Assembly: GCA_963836775.1 (NCBI GenBank)
Contig: CAWIKR010000002.1
Coordinates: 2,666,001 to 2,730,000, forward strand
Reading direction: 5' to 3'
Source: DASQPR01 sp963836775
Lineage (GTDB): Bacteria > Actinomycetota > Actinomycetes > Mycobacteriales > Micromonosporaceae
DNA length: 64,000 bases
Each line of letters starts with the position of its first letter. Position 1 is the first letter of the stretch. Of this stretch, positions 1-7,623 are shown in pieces. Below the pieces are notes generated by a model. The model had not been told where the DNA came from. It was given only the letters and a program-made list of their open reading frames with translations, and did no database searches. The translations under genes were made by a program, and so were the position numbers.

Positions 1-563
1 GCGTTGATGTCGCCGCCGAGGCACGCGTCGCGGAACTTCGTGACCAGCTCGTCGCGGGTGGTCGGATCCACTTCGTAGCGCGGCCGGCGCGCCTGGACAT
101 GCTGCCGGGCGCGGTGCGCCAGCTGGCGCACCGCGGACGCATCCCGGTCCAGCATCCCGGCGACCTCGGTGAGCGAGAACCCGAAGACGTCACTGAGCAC
201 GAAGACCGCTCGCTCCAATGGGGACAAGGTCTCCAGCACCACCATCATGGCGAGCGACAGGTTCTCCGCCATCGTCACCTCATCCGCGGCGTCGGGGCTG
301 GTCAGCAGCGGTTCCGGCAGCCACGGACCGACGTAGGTCTCGCGCCGCGCCCGGGCCGATCCCATCTCGTCGAGCGCCAGATTGGTCACCGTCCGCACCA
401 GGTAGGGCACCGGTGTGGCGACCGTCGAGGTGTCCGCGGCCGACCACCGCAACCAGGCGTTCTGCACGATGTCCTCGGCATCGGCCACGCTTCCGGTCAT
501 CCGGTAGGCGACCGAGAACAACAGGTTGCGGTGCTCGGCGAAGACGTCGGTTGATGAGGTCAC
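1..563 (-). CDS. ECF41/SigJ-type RNA polymerase sigma factor (3' end outside window)
   Basis: This is an ECF-type sigma factor that recruits RNA polymerase to alternative promoters. Read from a GTG at 563, 187 codons are visible before the window edge. Region 2 is at about residues 7-65, with AEDIVQNAWLRW at 29-40. Region 4, the helix-turn-helix that contacts the -35 element, is near residues 115-150 (FGFSLTEVAGML followed by AVRQLAHRAR). The C-terminal SnoaL-like domain expected in ECF41 factors would lie off the window. The GTG overlaps the stop of the upstream epimerase in a GTGA junction, so the two genes are translationally coupled. ECF41 factors are known to sit beside carboxymuconolactone decarboxylase, oxidoreductase or epimerase genes, which fits this neighbour. 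Confidence 0.88.
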   Translation of the reverse strand, partial: MTSSTDVFAEHRNLLFSVAYRMTGSVADAEDIVQNAWLRWSAADTSTVATPVPYLVRTVTNLALDEMGSARARRETYVGPWLPEPLLTSPDAADEVTMAENLSLAMMVVLETLSPLERAVFVLSDVFGFSLTEVAGMLDRDASAVRQLAHRARQHVQARRPRYEVDPTTRDELVTKFRDACLGGDIN

Positions 564-1480
564 GACCTCACCGTATCGGCCCGCATGGCCGCTAATCCGT
601 CCATCACGGTCGGGAACCGGGGAACCCAGCCCAGCCCGTCGCGGGCCTTGGCGTTGCTCAACCGCATGTCAGTCCGCAACATCTCGCTCAGCAGCCCCAT
701 CGGGCTGAGCAGCCACGTCGGCACCGGCATCGGCTTGCGCAATCCGAACTCCGTCGCGGTCGCCCGCAGATGGTCGGCGAAGCTCAGCGGGCGATCATCA
801 ACAATGTTGTACGCCTGCCCAGGCGCGCCTTGCTCGATCGCGTCGAGCACGGCGACCGCCGCGTCTTCGAGGTGCACCCACGGGAGCAGGTTGTCGGTCT
901 TCGGTGCCGGCATCATCCGCTTGCGCATCGGCCCGATCAGCGCTTCCGTTCCACCCGGTCCGTAGAAGAGGCCGAACCGCAGCGCGACTCCGTCGAGTCC
1001 GGGGGTGCCGAAGGTCAGCTCCTCCTTCGTACGCATAGCCGCCACATGCTGCTCGGTGTGTGCCCGCTGCTGAAGCGGAGCCCAGGGGGCGGTGTCCTCG
1101 GTCAGCACCGAATGGCCGTGCGGGCCGTAGCCGTACCCGAAGATCATCGATTCGCTGATCAGCTTGCGCGCTCCGACAGCGAGCGCCGCTTCGACGAAGT
1201 TGCGCATGCCCACGGTCCGGAGTCGATCGGTGGCGTCCATGTCGCGCTGCATCATCGGCGGCTTCGCCAGCGCCGTCGCGGCGTGTACGGCGACGTCGGC
1301 ATGCACGCCGGCGACTGCGGCGAGCACCTGATCGCGATCATTGAGATCGGCCCGAAGTGCGTTGGACGATCCCCGCCCAAGCCCGAGCACGGTGTAGCCG
1401 GCCTCGGTCAGGACCCGGTCGATGTGCCGGCCGAACACACCGCTGGCGCCGGCTAGCAGAACTGTTCCATTGTTCGTCAT
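560..1480 (-). CDS. NAD(P)-dependent epimerase/dehydratase (extended SDR)
   Basis: This is an extended short-chain dehydrogenase/reductase of about 306 residues. The Rossmann dinucleotide-binding loop GASGVFG lies near residue 11, and a further fold signature is PWVHLEDAA in the second half. The substrate is unknown; sugar-nucleotide or steroid-like substrates are common in the family. I chose the ATG at 1480 because the protein then starts just before the first beta strand; a start at 1516 would add 12 residues without similarity. It is cotranscribed with the ECF41-type sigma factor (4-bp GTGA overlap), the arrangement known for ECF41 partner genes. Confidence 0.85.
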   Translation of the reverse strand: MTNNGTVLLAGASGVFGRHIDRVLTEAGYTVLGLGRGSSNALRADLNDRDQVLAAVAGVHADVAVHAATALAKPPMMQRDMDATDRLRTVGMRNFVEAALAVGARKLISESMIFGYGYGPHGHSVLTEDTAPWAPLQQRAHTEQHVAAMRTKEELTFGTPGLDGVALRFGLFYGPGGTEALIGPMRKRMMPAPKTDNLLPWVHLEDAAVAVLDAIEQGAPGQAYNIVDDRPLSFADHLRATATEFGLRKPMPVPTWLLSPMGLLSEMLRTDMRLSNAKARDGLGWVPRFPTVMDGLAAMRADTVRS

Positions 1481-1567
1481 GCCCGGCAGACGACACCGGC
1501 ACGCGGAACGTGACATCGGCGCGCGCCGAATTTGCGGGAGTCTGGTGCCGGGTCCGGACTCGGCCGG

Positions 1568-1939
1568 TCAGGCGAAGAGTTTGCGCAGCCGGGTGGCGAT
1601 CTCGGTGATGTCGCTAAGCTGGCTCGACGCCACCGCGATCACCAAGTCGTAGGCCGCGTCCTGGTCCACCTCAAGATCGCTGATCACCTCGTTGGCCCGC
1701 AGGAACGTGATCGCCATCACCCAGCCCATGCGCTTGTTGCCGTCGACGAACGGGTGGTTGGCGACGAACGAGTGCAACAGGGCCGCTGCCTTCCGCCAAT
1801 CGTCGGCGTACGCATCCTCGCCGAACAGACTGGTCCGCGGTCGAGCCAGTGCTGACTCGATCAAGCCCAGGTCACGCACTGGTGCGCCGATCCGGCGGGC
1901 GATGGCGGCAACGTCGATCAGCGTGGGGTAATAGGTCAC
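1568..1939 (-). CDS. doc: Doc-type (Fic fold) toxin of a type II toxin-antitoxin pair
   Basis: The 123-residue protein carries the Fic/Doc active-site signature HPFVDGNKR at residues 62-70. Known Doc toxins phosphorylate EF-Tu and stop translation; that activity is inferred here from family membership. The length matches phage P1 Doc (about 126 aa). Its start overlaps the stop of the upstream antitoxin gene by 4 bp, the usual arrangement for a co-expressed antitoxin-toxin pair. Confidence 0.88.
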   Translation of the reverse strand: MTYYPTLIDVAAIARRIGAPVRDLGLIESALARPRTSLFGEDAYADDWRKAAALLHSFVANHPFVDGNKRMGWVMAITFLRANEVISDLEVDQDAAYDLVIAVASSQLSDITEIATRLRKLFA

Positions 1940-2136
1940 TGGGCGAGACGGTCGAGGAGCGCGGCGTGCCGCTCGATGACGTCGTCGGCCAGCTTCACAA
2001 AGTGCGAGCTGTCGTGGCGGGCCAGGTATTCGTCGATGGCAGCGACGATCACCGCGTGCATCGATCGGTCCTCGTCCGCGGCCTGCGCGCGCAGGTTGGC
2101 CTCACGGGTTTCGTCGAGCCGGAGAGTCATCGCCAT
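1936..2136 (-). CDS. Ribbon-helix-helix antitoxin partner of Doc
   Basis: This 66-residue protein begins with a short beta-strand (MTLRLDET) followed by two predicted helices (ANLRAQAADEDRSMHAVIVAAI), the pattern of Arc/MetJ/CopG ribbon-helix-helix DNA-binding proteins. Its C-terminus (HFVKLADDVIERHAALLDRL) is the likely toxin-neutralising segment. It precedes and overlaps the Doc toxin gene, so it most likely represses the pair's promoter and neutralises the toxin. The function is inferred from fold and position. Confidence 0.82.
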   Translation of the reverse strand: MAMTLRLDETREANLRAQAADEDRSMHAVIVAAIDEYLARHDSSHFVKLADDVIERHAALLDRLAQ

Positions 2137-2160
2137 GCCACGATGATATCTCGGGTGGTA

Positions 2161-3090
2161 TCAAGATCGCTTTGAGGTTTTCCGGGCCACCGCAGCCTTC
2201 CGCGGGGCCGCCTTCCGTGAGGCCGCCACTGACGCCTTTCGCGGGGCACGCGCGCCGACGCTCGCCGCCTCGGCCGCGACCGTGGCCGGATGCGGTGCGA
2301 TCATGGCCCCGTCCATCCGGGCCCTGCACAGCTCGACCAGCTTGTCGTAGGCCTTCTGGCCGATCAATGCCACCAGCTCGGGGCCGTACTCCTCGTACAT
2401 GGGCTGGGTGCCGACGTGCGCCTCCGGCGACGAGGTGCACCACCAGTGCAGATCGTGGCCACCCTCGCCCCAGCCCCGGCGGTCAAACTCGCTGATCACG
2501 CTGAGCAGGACCTTGGTCCCGTCGGGCCGCTTGGTCCATTCCTGTTCCCGCCGCACCGGCAGTTGCCAGCACACGTCAGGTTTGTACTCCAATGGGTGCT
2601 TGCCGTCGCGCAGGGCCTGGCCATGCAGCGCGCAGCCGCCGCCGCCCGGGAAGCCGGCGTCGTTGAGGAACACGCACGGTCCGGAGCCCTCTGATCGAGT
2701 CGCGGTGCGCCGAGCCGGCGCGTCCCCGTCGATCGAGTCCACCTCCGTGTAGTTCTTGAAGCCCCTGCGGAAGTGCTGCCAGGTCTCCGGGGTGAGCAGC
2801 TTGGCCGCGGCGCGGACGCGTTTCTCGTCGTCGGCGTCGGTGAAGAAGGCACCGTGCGAGCAGCAGCCCTCGTCGCCGCGCCCGGCCACGATGCCGTGAC
2901 AGCCGCGGCCGAAGATGCAGGTCCACGATGAATTCAGCCAGGTGAGATCGGCCCGGATGAGATGCTCGTCGTTGTCCGGGTCGAAAAATTCGACGAATTC
3001 CCGTGGAAAGTCCAGTGCGACTTCGCGACTCCGCGGGTCGTCCTCACTGGCTTTGCCGTTACTGGGGCTCGACGTGGCCTTTATACCCAT
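2161..3090 (-). CDS. Cysteine-rich metal-binding protein (YkgJ/DUF3109-like) with Lys/Ala-rich tail
   Basis: The 309-residue protein has cysteines at about residues 58, 64, 76, 77, 139, 153 and 174. The segment GGGCALHGQAL followed by KPDVCWQLP resembles zinc/iron-chelating YkgJ and DUF3109 proteins, whose function is not established. The last 40 residues or so are rich in Lys, Arg and Ala (APRKASVAASRKAAPRKAAV), like the tails of histone-like proteins, which suggests nucleic-acid binding. The gene is divergent from the ppx/gppA-type gene with about 65 bp between them. Conserved but functionally unassigned. Confidence 0.7.
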   Translation of the reverse strand: MGIKATSSPSNGKASEDDPRSREVALDFPREFVEFFDPDNDEHLIRADLTWLNSSWTCIFGRGCHGIVAGRGDEGCCSHGAFFTDADDEKRVRAAAKLLTPETWQHFRRGFKNYTEVDSIDGDAPARRTATRSEGSGPCVFLNDAGFPGGGGCALHGQALRDGKHPLEYKPDVCWQLPVRREQEWTKRPDGTKVLLSVISEFDRRGWGEGGHDLHWWCTSSPEAHVGTQPMYEEYGPELVALIGQKAYDKLVELCRARMDGAMIAPHPATVAAEAASVGARAPRKASVAASRKAAPRKAAVARKTSKRS

Positions 3091-3156
3091 CCGCTCAGCT
3101 TACGACCGCTGGGTCTCCCGGACCCCGGTGCCGCGCTGGCCGATACCGTTACACCC

Positions 3157-4083
3157 ATGCGACTTGGCGTCCTCGACGTTGGTTCCAACACCGTTCACCT
3201 GTTGATCGTGGACGCGCACCTCGGTGCGCACCCATGGCCGGCGCATTCGGAGAAGAACGTGCTGCGCCTCGCCGAGCGGATCGGCGGTGGTGGCCAGCTC
3301 TCCGAGACCGGCGCGACCGCGCTGGTGGACGCGGTCGCCGCGGCCCGAAAGGCCGCGATCGAACTGCAGGTCGATGATCTGCTGGCATTCGCCACCTCCG
3401 CGGTCCGCGACGCCACCAACTCGGCTGACGTGCTGTCCCGGGTTCGCCATCAGACCGGCGTGGAATTGCGGGTGCTCTCCGGCGAGGGCGAGGCCCGGAT
3501 GACGTTCCTGGCCGTACGCCGCTGGTTCGGCTGGAGCGCGGGCCGGGTGCTGGTGCTCGACATCGGCGGCGGTTCGCTGGAACTCGCCGTCGGCATCGAC
3601 GAAGAGCCGGACACCGCGTTGTCGCTGCCGTTAGGCGCCGGGCGGCTGTCCCGGACGAAGCTCTCCGGCGACCCGCCCAGGGCGGCGGAGATCGACGCTC
3701 TCACCGAATATGTCGAGACCACGCTGGACACCGCGCTTGCCCAGGTGGACCTGGGCAACTGGGACAAGGTGGCGGCGACCTCGAAGACGTTCCGGACTTT
3801 GGCGCGGCTGGCCGGCGCGGCACCGTCGAATGAGGGTCCCCGAGCCGTACGCCAACTGACTCGGACCGGCCTGCATCAGGTGCTCGGCTTTATCCGGCAC
3901 ATCCCCAGCTCGGCCCTCGCCGAGATGGACGGCGTCGGTGCCGGCCGCGCCCGTCAGCTGTTGTCCGGCGCGATCGTCGCGGAAGCGGTGATGCGCCGGC
4001 TGGATCTGGAGATGCTGGACATCTGTCCGTGGGCGTTGCGCGAAGGCGTGATCTTGCGACGCCTGGACGTGCTGGAGTCTTGA
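3157..4083 (+). CDS. ppx: Ppx/GppA family exopolyphosphatase
   Basis: This is a member of the ASKHA-fold Ppx/GppA family, which hydrolyses polyphosphate or (p)ppGpp. The first phosphate-binding loop LDVGSNTVHLL is at residues 5-15, and the second (VLDIGGGSLELAVG) is in the middle. At about 308 residues it is the short, two-domain actinobacterial form lacking the HD extension. I chose the ATG at 3157, directly before MRLGVLDVG; the open frame extends upstream without similarity. It is followed after 39 bp by a TIM-barrel isomerase gene, and the two probably form one operon, a common actinobacterial pairing. Whether polyP or pppGpp is the substrate cannot be told. Confidence 0.88.
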   Translation: MRLGVLDVGSNTVHLLIVDAHLGAHPWPAHSEKNVLRLAERIGGGGQLSETGATALVDAVAAARKAAIELQVDDLLAFATSAVRDATNSADVLSRVRHQTGVELRVLSGEGEARMTFLAVRRWFGWSAGRVLVLDIGGGSLELAVGIDEEPDTALSLPLGAGRLSRTKLSGDPPRAAEIDALTEYVETTLDTALAQVDLGNWDKVAATSKTFRTLARLAGAAPSNEGPRAVRQLTRTGLHQVLGFIRHIPSSALAEMDGVGAGRARQLLSGAIVAEAVMRRLDLEMLDICPWALREGVILRRLDVLES

Positions 4084-4122
4084 CCACCATGGCTGGCGGC
4101 CGGCAGGGATTACCCTGGCACA

Positions 4123-4932
4123 GTGACCCGCGTGCTCCTGTCCACCTCTTCGGTCTTTCCGGAACCCACGTCAGCCGGCTTCGAACTGGCGTCGACGCTG
4201 GGCTACGACGGTGTCGAGGTGATGGTCTGGACCGACGCGGTCAGCCAGGACGTTTCGGCACTGCGCGGGCTCTCCGAGCACTACGGCGTCTCGGTCGGAT
4301 CGGTGCACGCGCCGTGCCTGCTGGTCACGCAACGAGTGTGGAGCCCGGATCCGTGGGAGCGGCTGCGCCGATCGGCCGATCTCGCCGAGATTCTCGGCGC
4401 CCCGACCGTGGTGGTGCATCCCCCGTTCGTCTGGCAGCGCGACTACGCGCGCCGGTTCGTTGAGGGCATCGACGAACTGCGGATGGCCTACGGCTCCATC
4501 GAATTCGCGGTGGAGAACATGTTCCCGGTGAAGATGGCCGGCCGCCAGTTCGTGCCGTACGCCCCCGGCTTCGACCCGACCGAGGTCGGCTTTGATGCGT
4601 ACACCCTGGATCTGTCGCATTGTGCGGCGTCCCGGCGGGATGCGCTGGCGATGGCCGATGCGATGGGGGCCGGGCTCAAGCACGTCCATCTCGGTGACGG
4701 CACCGGCGAGTTGCGCGACGAGCATCTGGTTCCCGGGCGTGGCAACCAGCCCTGCGGCGAGCTGCTGGAATCGCTGGCGGGGCGCGGATTCAGCGGTGCC
4801 ATCGCGGTCGAGGTCAGCACCCGCCGCTCCGGAAGCCGGGCGGATCGAGAGGCCGACCTGGCCGAGGCTCTGGCGTTCGCCCGCCGGCATCTGGCCGGGG
4901 CCGACACCGGCTCGACCGTAGAGGCCGGCTAG
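4123..4932 (+). CDS. Sugar phosphate isomerase/epimerase (xylose isomerase-like TIM barrel)
   Basis: The 269-residue protein belongs to the AP-endonuclease family 2 / xylose-isomerase-like TIM-barrel superfamily. It has barrel-strand signatures GYDGVEVMVW, VVVHPPFVW, FAVENMFP, LDLSHCA and KHVHLGDG, each ending in likely metal ligands (Glu, His, Asp). Its substrate is not known. It begins with a GTG soon after the ppx stop and overlaps the convergent CGNR gene by a few bases at a CTAG palindrome. Confidence 0.8.
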   Translation: MTRVLLSTSSVFPEPTSAGFELASTLGYDGVEVMVWTDAVSQDVSALRGLSEHYGVSVGSVHAPCLLVTQRVWSPDPWERLRRSADLAEILGAPTVVVHPPFVWQRDYARRFVEGIDELRMAYGSIEFAVENMFPVKMAGRQFVPYAPGFDPTEVGFDAYTLDLSHCAASRRDALAMADAMGAGLKHVHLGDGTGELRDEHLVPGRGNQPCGELLESLAGRGFSGAIAVEVSTRRSGSRADREADLAEALAFARRHLAGADTGSTVEAG

Positions 4933-5474
4933 CCGGCGGTCGCGACCATCTCGGGCGCCGCACGCTTGCGGGCCCGATGGGCGGCGACGTGCGAGCGGGT
5001 GGCGCACCGCTCGGAGCAGAATCGGCGGCAGCAGTTGGACGACGTATCCAGGTAGACGTTGCCGCAGCGTTCGTCGGCGCAGACGCCGAACCGCCCGCTG
5101 CCGTATTCGCACATCCAGACCGCCAGGCCCCAGATGGCACCGGCGAGATATTCCGCGCTCGGCGAGGCGCCCCGACCGGTCACGTGCATGTGCCACTCGC
5201 CGCCGTCTTCATGCGAGGTGATCCGGGGCTGGACCGGGTGTGACTCGAGCAGCCCGTTGCAGGCTTGGACCGCGTCCTCGTCCTTGCCGGCCGCGCCGAG
5301 GTCGAAGACCTCGCGGAGGCGGCGCTGAGCCTTGCGGAAGATCGCAAGATCGCGTTCGTCGGCATGCCGCCGCTCCCAGCCGATGACTTCGAAGACCGCC
5401 CCAAGGTCGTCGACGGTCGTGAGCGGCATATTGACCAGAGTGACCGCGCGTTGGGCGTAAGCGTCGAAGTTCAC
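4929..5474 (-). CDS. CGNR zinc finger / ABATE-domain transcriptional regulator-like protein
   Basis: The 181-residue protein has an N-terminal alpha-helical ABATE-like domain and a C-terminal zinc finger: CADERCGNVYLD followed by CCRRFCSERCATR. That CGNR finger is typical of actinobacterial stress-linked DNA-binding proteins, whose targets are generally unknown. The length is usual for the family. It lies convergent to the isomerase gene and divergent from proline dehydrogenase (about 120 bp between starts), so a role in controlling that gene is possible but unproven. Confidence 0.85.
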   Translation of the reverse strand: MNFDAYAQRAVTLVNMPLTTVDDLGAVFEVIGWERRHADERDLAIFRKAQRRLREVFDLGAAGKDEDAVQACNGLLESHPVQPRITSHEDGGEWHMHVTGRGASPSAEYLAGAIWGLAVWMCEYGSGRFGVCADERCGNVYLDTSSNCCRRFCSERCATRSHVAAHRARKRAAPEMVATAG

Positions 5475-5593
5475 TCGTCAAAGGTAGTCGGTAACGACCC
5501 GTTCCGGCAGTCCAAGGTTGTGGTTGGCGTGACGCGCTGCCAGAGGACACCTCTCGCGGCGACGTCCCGGCCCGTGGGCGATACGCTGCGACC

Positions 5594-6514
5594 ATGCTCC
5601 GTTCGGTAATCCTGGCCGCTGCAAGGTCGCAGCGGGTGTCGCGTCTAGTTGAGACTGCGCCGGTCAGCCGCAGTGTGGTGAAGCGGTTCGTCGCCGGGGC
5701 CGGCACGACCGACGCCCTGCGCGTGACCAAAGAACTGGTTGGCAGCGGTCTCAAGGTGACGCTGGACTATCTGGGCGAGGACACGCTCAACGCAGACCAG
5801 GCCGAACACACCAAAGAGGAGTACCTGCGGCTGCTGCGGCAGCTCGCCGACGCCGGTCTGACGCCGGCCGCCGAGGTGAGCCTGAAACTCAGCGCGCTCG
5901 GGCAGATGTTCGACGAGAAGCTGGCCGAAGCCAACGCCCGGGCGATCCTGACCGCCGCGGTCGCGGCCGGCACCACGGTCACCCTCGACATGGAAGATCA
6001 CACGACCACCGACTCGACGCTGGAAATGCTGGAGCGGCTGCGCGTCGACTTCCCGATGGTGGGCGCGGTCGTGCAGGCCTATCTGCGGCGGACCGAGGGC
6101 GACTGCCGCGAGCTGCGGTTGTCCGGCCAGCGCGTGCGCCTCTGCAAGGGCGCCTACAAAGAGCCGGAGAGCGTCGCATATCAGTCCAAGGCGGACGTCA
6201 ATAAGTCCTACGTGCGGTGCATGAACCTACTGATGTCCGGCCCCGGCTATCCGATGCTGGCCACCCATGACCCGCGCTTGATCGCCATCGGCGAAGATCG
6301 CGCCAGCTGGTTCGAGCGGTCTCCGGATGAGTTCGAGTTCCAAATGCTCTACGGCATCCGGCCCGAGGAGCAGAAGCGGCTAGCCGCTAAGGGCTACACG
6401 GTGCGGGTGTATGTGCCCTACGGCGACCAGTGGTACGGATATCTCATGCGCCGGCTCGCTGAACGGCCGGCGAATCTGGCGTTCTTCTTGAGGTCCTTTA
6501 CCTCTACCAAGTAG
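5594..6514 (+). CDS. Proline dehydrogenase (monofunctional PRODH)
   Basis: The 306-residue protein is a stand-alone FAD-dependent proline dehydrogenase, oxidising L-proline to pyrroline-5-carboxylate. Recognisable barrel motifs are VTLDYLGED, AEVSLKLSALG, VTLDMEDHT, RLCKGAYKEPE, LATHDPRL, FEFQMLYGI and VRVYVPYGDQWYGYLMRRLAERP; the last contains the arginines that bind the proline carboxylate. Length fits the monofunctional actinobacterial enzyme (PutB type), with no P5C dehydrogenase partner nearby. The start ATG at 5594 gives a normal N-terminus. Confidence 0.93.
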   Translation: MLRSVILAAARSQRVSRLVETAPVSRSVVKRFVAGAGTTDALRVTKELVGSGLKVTLDYLGEDTLNADQAEHTKEEYLRLLRQLADAGLTPAAEVSLKLSALGQMFDEKLAEANARAILTAAVAAGTTVTLDMEDHTTTDSTLEMLERLRVDFPMVGAVVQAYLRRTEGDCRELRLSGQRVRLCKGAYKEPESVAYQSKADVNKSYVRCMNLLMSGPGYPMLATHDPRLIAIGEDRASWFERSPDEFEFQMLYGIRPEEQKRLAAKGYTVRVYVPYGDQWYGYLMRRLAERPANLAFFLRSFTSTK

Positions 6515-6582
6515 GCGCTGTACTCCGTTCTGGGCGCGCGAACCACGGGTTCCGCCTGCGCACGCGCCCGGCGGCCGCTGTG

Positions 6583-6722
6583 GTTGATCAAGCGGGGTCA
6601 CGTGGCAGCGGGAAGGTCACGTGGTGATGTTGATCGAGCGGGGCCACGTGGCGTTGGGAAGGTCAACGTGGCGGTGTTGATCGAGCGGGCTCGCGTGGCA
6701 GTGGGGGGCTCACGTGGCATGG
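6583..6722. repeat. Three tandem copies of a 46-47 bp repeat with CACGTG palindromes
   Basis: Copies begin at 6583, 6629 and 6676 with the shared start GTTGATC(A/G)AGCGGG and internal (G)TCACGTGGC blocks. The tract lies in the gap between the convergent proline dehydrogenase and HTH genes, and no gene is visible in it. The CACGTG hexamers are self-complementary. It could be a protein-binding array or a transcription terminator region; neither is shown. Confidence 0.75.
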
Positions 6723-6751
6723 ATTGTCACGTGATCTTGGATGCCGGCCGA

Positions 6752-6964
6752 CTACGCGGTCTCTTGGAAGGCCTCGCGTAGGTAGGTGTGCACCGCATGC
6801 TCGGGGACCCGGAACGAGCGCCCAACGCGTACGGCCGTCAGCTCGTTCGAGTGGACCAGCCGGTAAACCGTCATTTTGGACACGCGCATGAGTTCGGCGA
6901 CCTCGGCAACGGTCAGGAACTTGACCTCGGACAAACGTCCGTCGGACCGTGGTGATCCAGGCAT
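6752..6964 (-). CDS. Small excisionase-family HTH DNA-binding protein (Rv0500A-like)
   Basis: This small MerR/excisionase-like winged-helix protein has the core VKFLTVAEVAELMRVSKMTV followed by YRLVHSNELTAVRVGRSFRV, then an AVHTYL helix. I chose the start at 6964 (MPGSPRSDG, about 70 aa) because it matches the short N-terminus of the mycobacterial homologue Rv0500A; an upstream start at 7021 would add 19 residues. In mycobacteria the same gene sits beside the tiny Rv0500B and galE2, the order seen here, although here it is transcribed divergently from them. Its target is not known. Confidence 0.85.
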   Translation of the reverse strand: MPGSPRSDGRLSEVKFLTVAEVAELMRVSKMTVYRLVHSNELTAVRVGRSFRVPEHAVHTYLREAFQETA

Positions 6965-7365
6965 GGCTTCCCCATCCCTTGCGCCGCATCGCTGCGCAGA
7001 CTGGCTGCGACAACCGTTCATCTAGAACGGTACCGGGGCTGATGTGACCTGGGCGAATGTTCGCGATTATCGATCAGGAAAACATGAGTTGTGCACACGG
7101 AACGGGTTTTTCGGACATACTGTCGTACCGCCATGACGACCAAGATCGTCCGCGGGCGGCGGGCCTGATGGCACGTTGCGGACGCGGCACCCCAGATTGG
7201 CCCTCCAGTGCCGGTACGGCTAGTCTGGTTTTCGGTCATCACGCGACCACCGCTGCTGCACGCCCGTCTGACGGAGTTGGCGCGGCCGGACCGGTGGTGA
7301 TGATCGATTCGACACTCGGGCCCAACGAGCCCGACGAAATCGCAAGTCTTTGAGGGGACAGTCGT
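6965..7365. other. Intergenic region between the HTH gene and the bS22-like gene
   Basis: About 400 bp between divergent genes, so promoters for both must lie here. The part from 7050 to 7130 is less GC-rich (TTGTGCACACGG ... TTTTTCGGACATACTGTCG) and is a plausible promoter region for the rightward gene. No confident -35/-10 pair and no coding frame with family similarity are visible. Confidence 0.5.
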
Positions 7366-7467
7366 ATGGGCTCCGTGGTCAAGAAGCGCCGCAAGCGGAT
7401 GGCGAAGAAGAAGCACCGCAAGCTGCTGCGCAAGACCCGCGTCCAGCGTCGCCGTCTCGGCAAGTAG
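7366..7467 (+). CDS. bS22-like 33-aa basic ribosomal protein (AURKAIP1/COX24 domain)
   Basis: The ATG at 7366 opens a 33-codon gene for a very basic peptide (MGSVVKKRRKRMAKKKH, then RKLLRKTRVQRRRLGK). It is nearly identical in pattern to mycobacterial Rv0500B, described as small-subunit ribosomal protein bS22 and carrying the AURKAIP1/COX24 motif. A strong ribosome-binding site (GAGGGGACA) lies about 8 bp upstream. The position between an Rv0500A-like HTH gene and a galE2-like epimerase reproduces the mycobacterial order. Confidence 0.95.
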   Translation: MGSVVKKRRKRMAKKKHRKLLRKTRVQRRRLGK

Positions 7468-7623
7468 CCGATTTGGAGCTGCTTTCGCGCCCACCGGCAC
7501 CAGCCGACGAGGCCCGAGCGGTTCCAAATTGCCCTAACGTATAGGGCCATTAGCCACACCGGGTTGTCGGTGCCCGCGTAGCCCGGCGGCCCGGTGTGCT
7601 ACCTCCCACATCCGGAGGCACAC

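Noticed and set aside
99..554. Rightward open frame over the sigma-factor gene
   Set aside because: It is antisense to a clear ECF sigma factor and has no similarity of its own.
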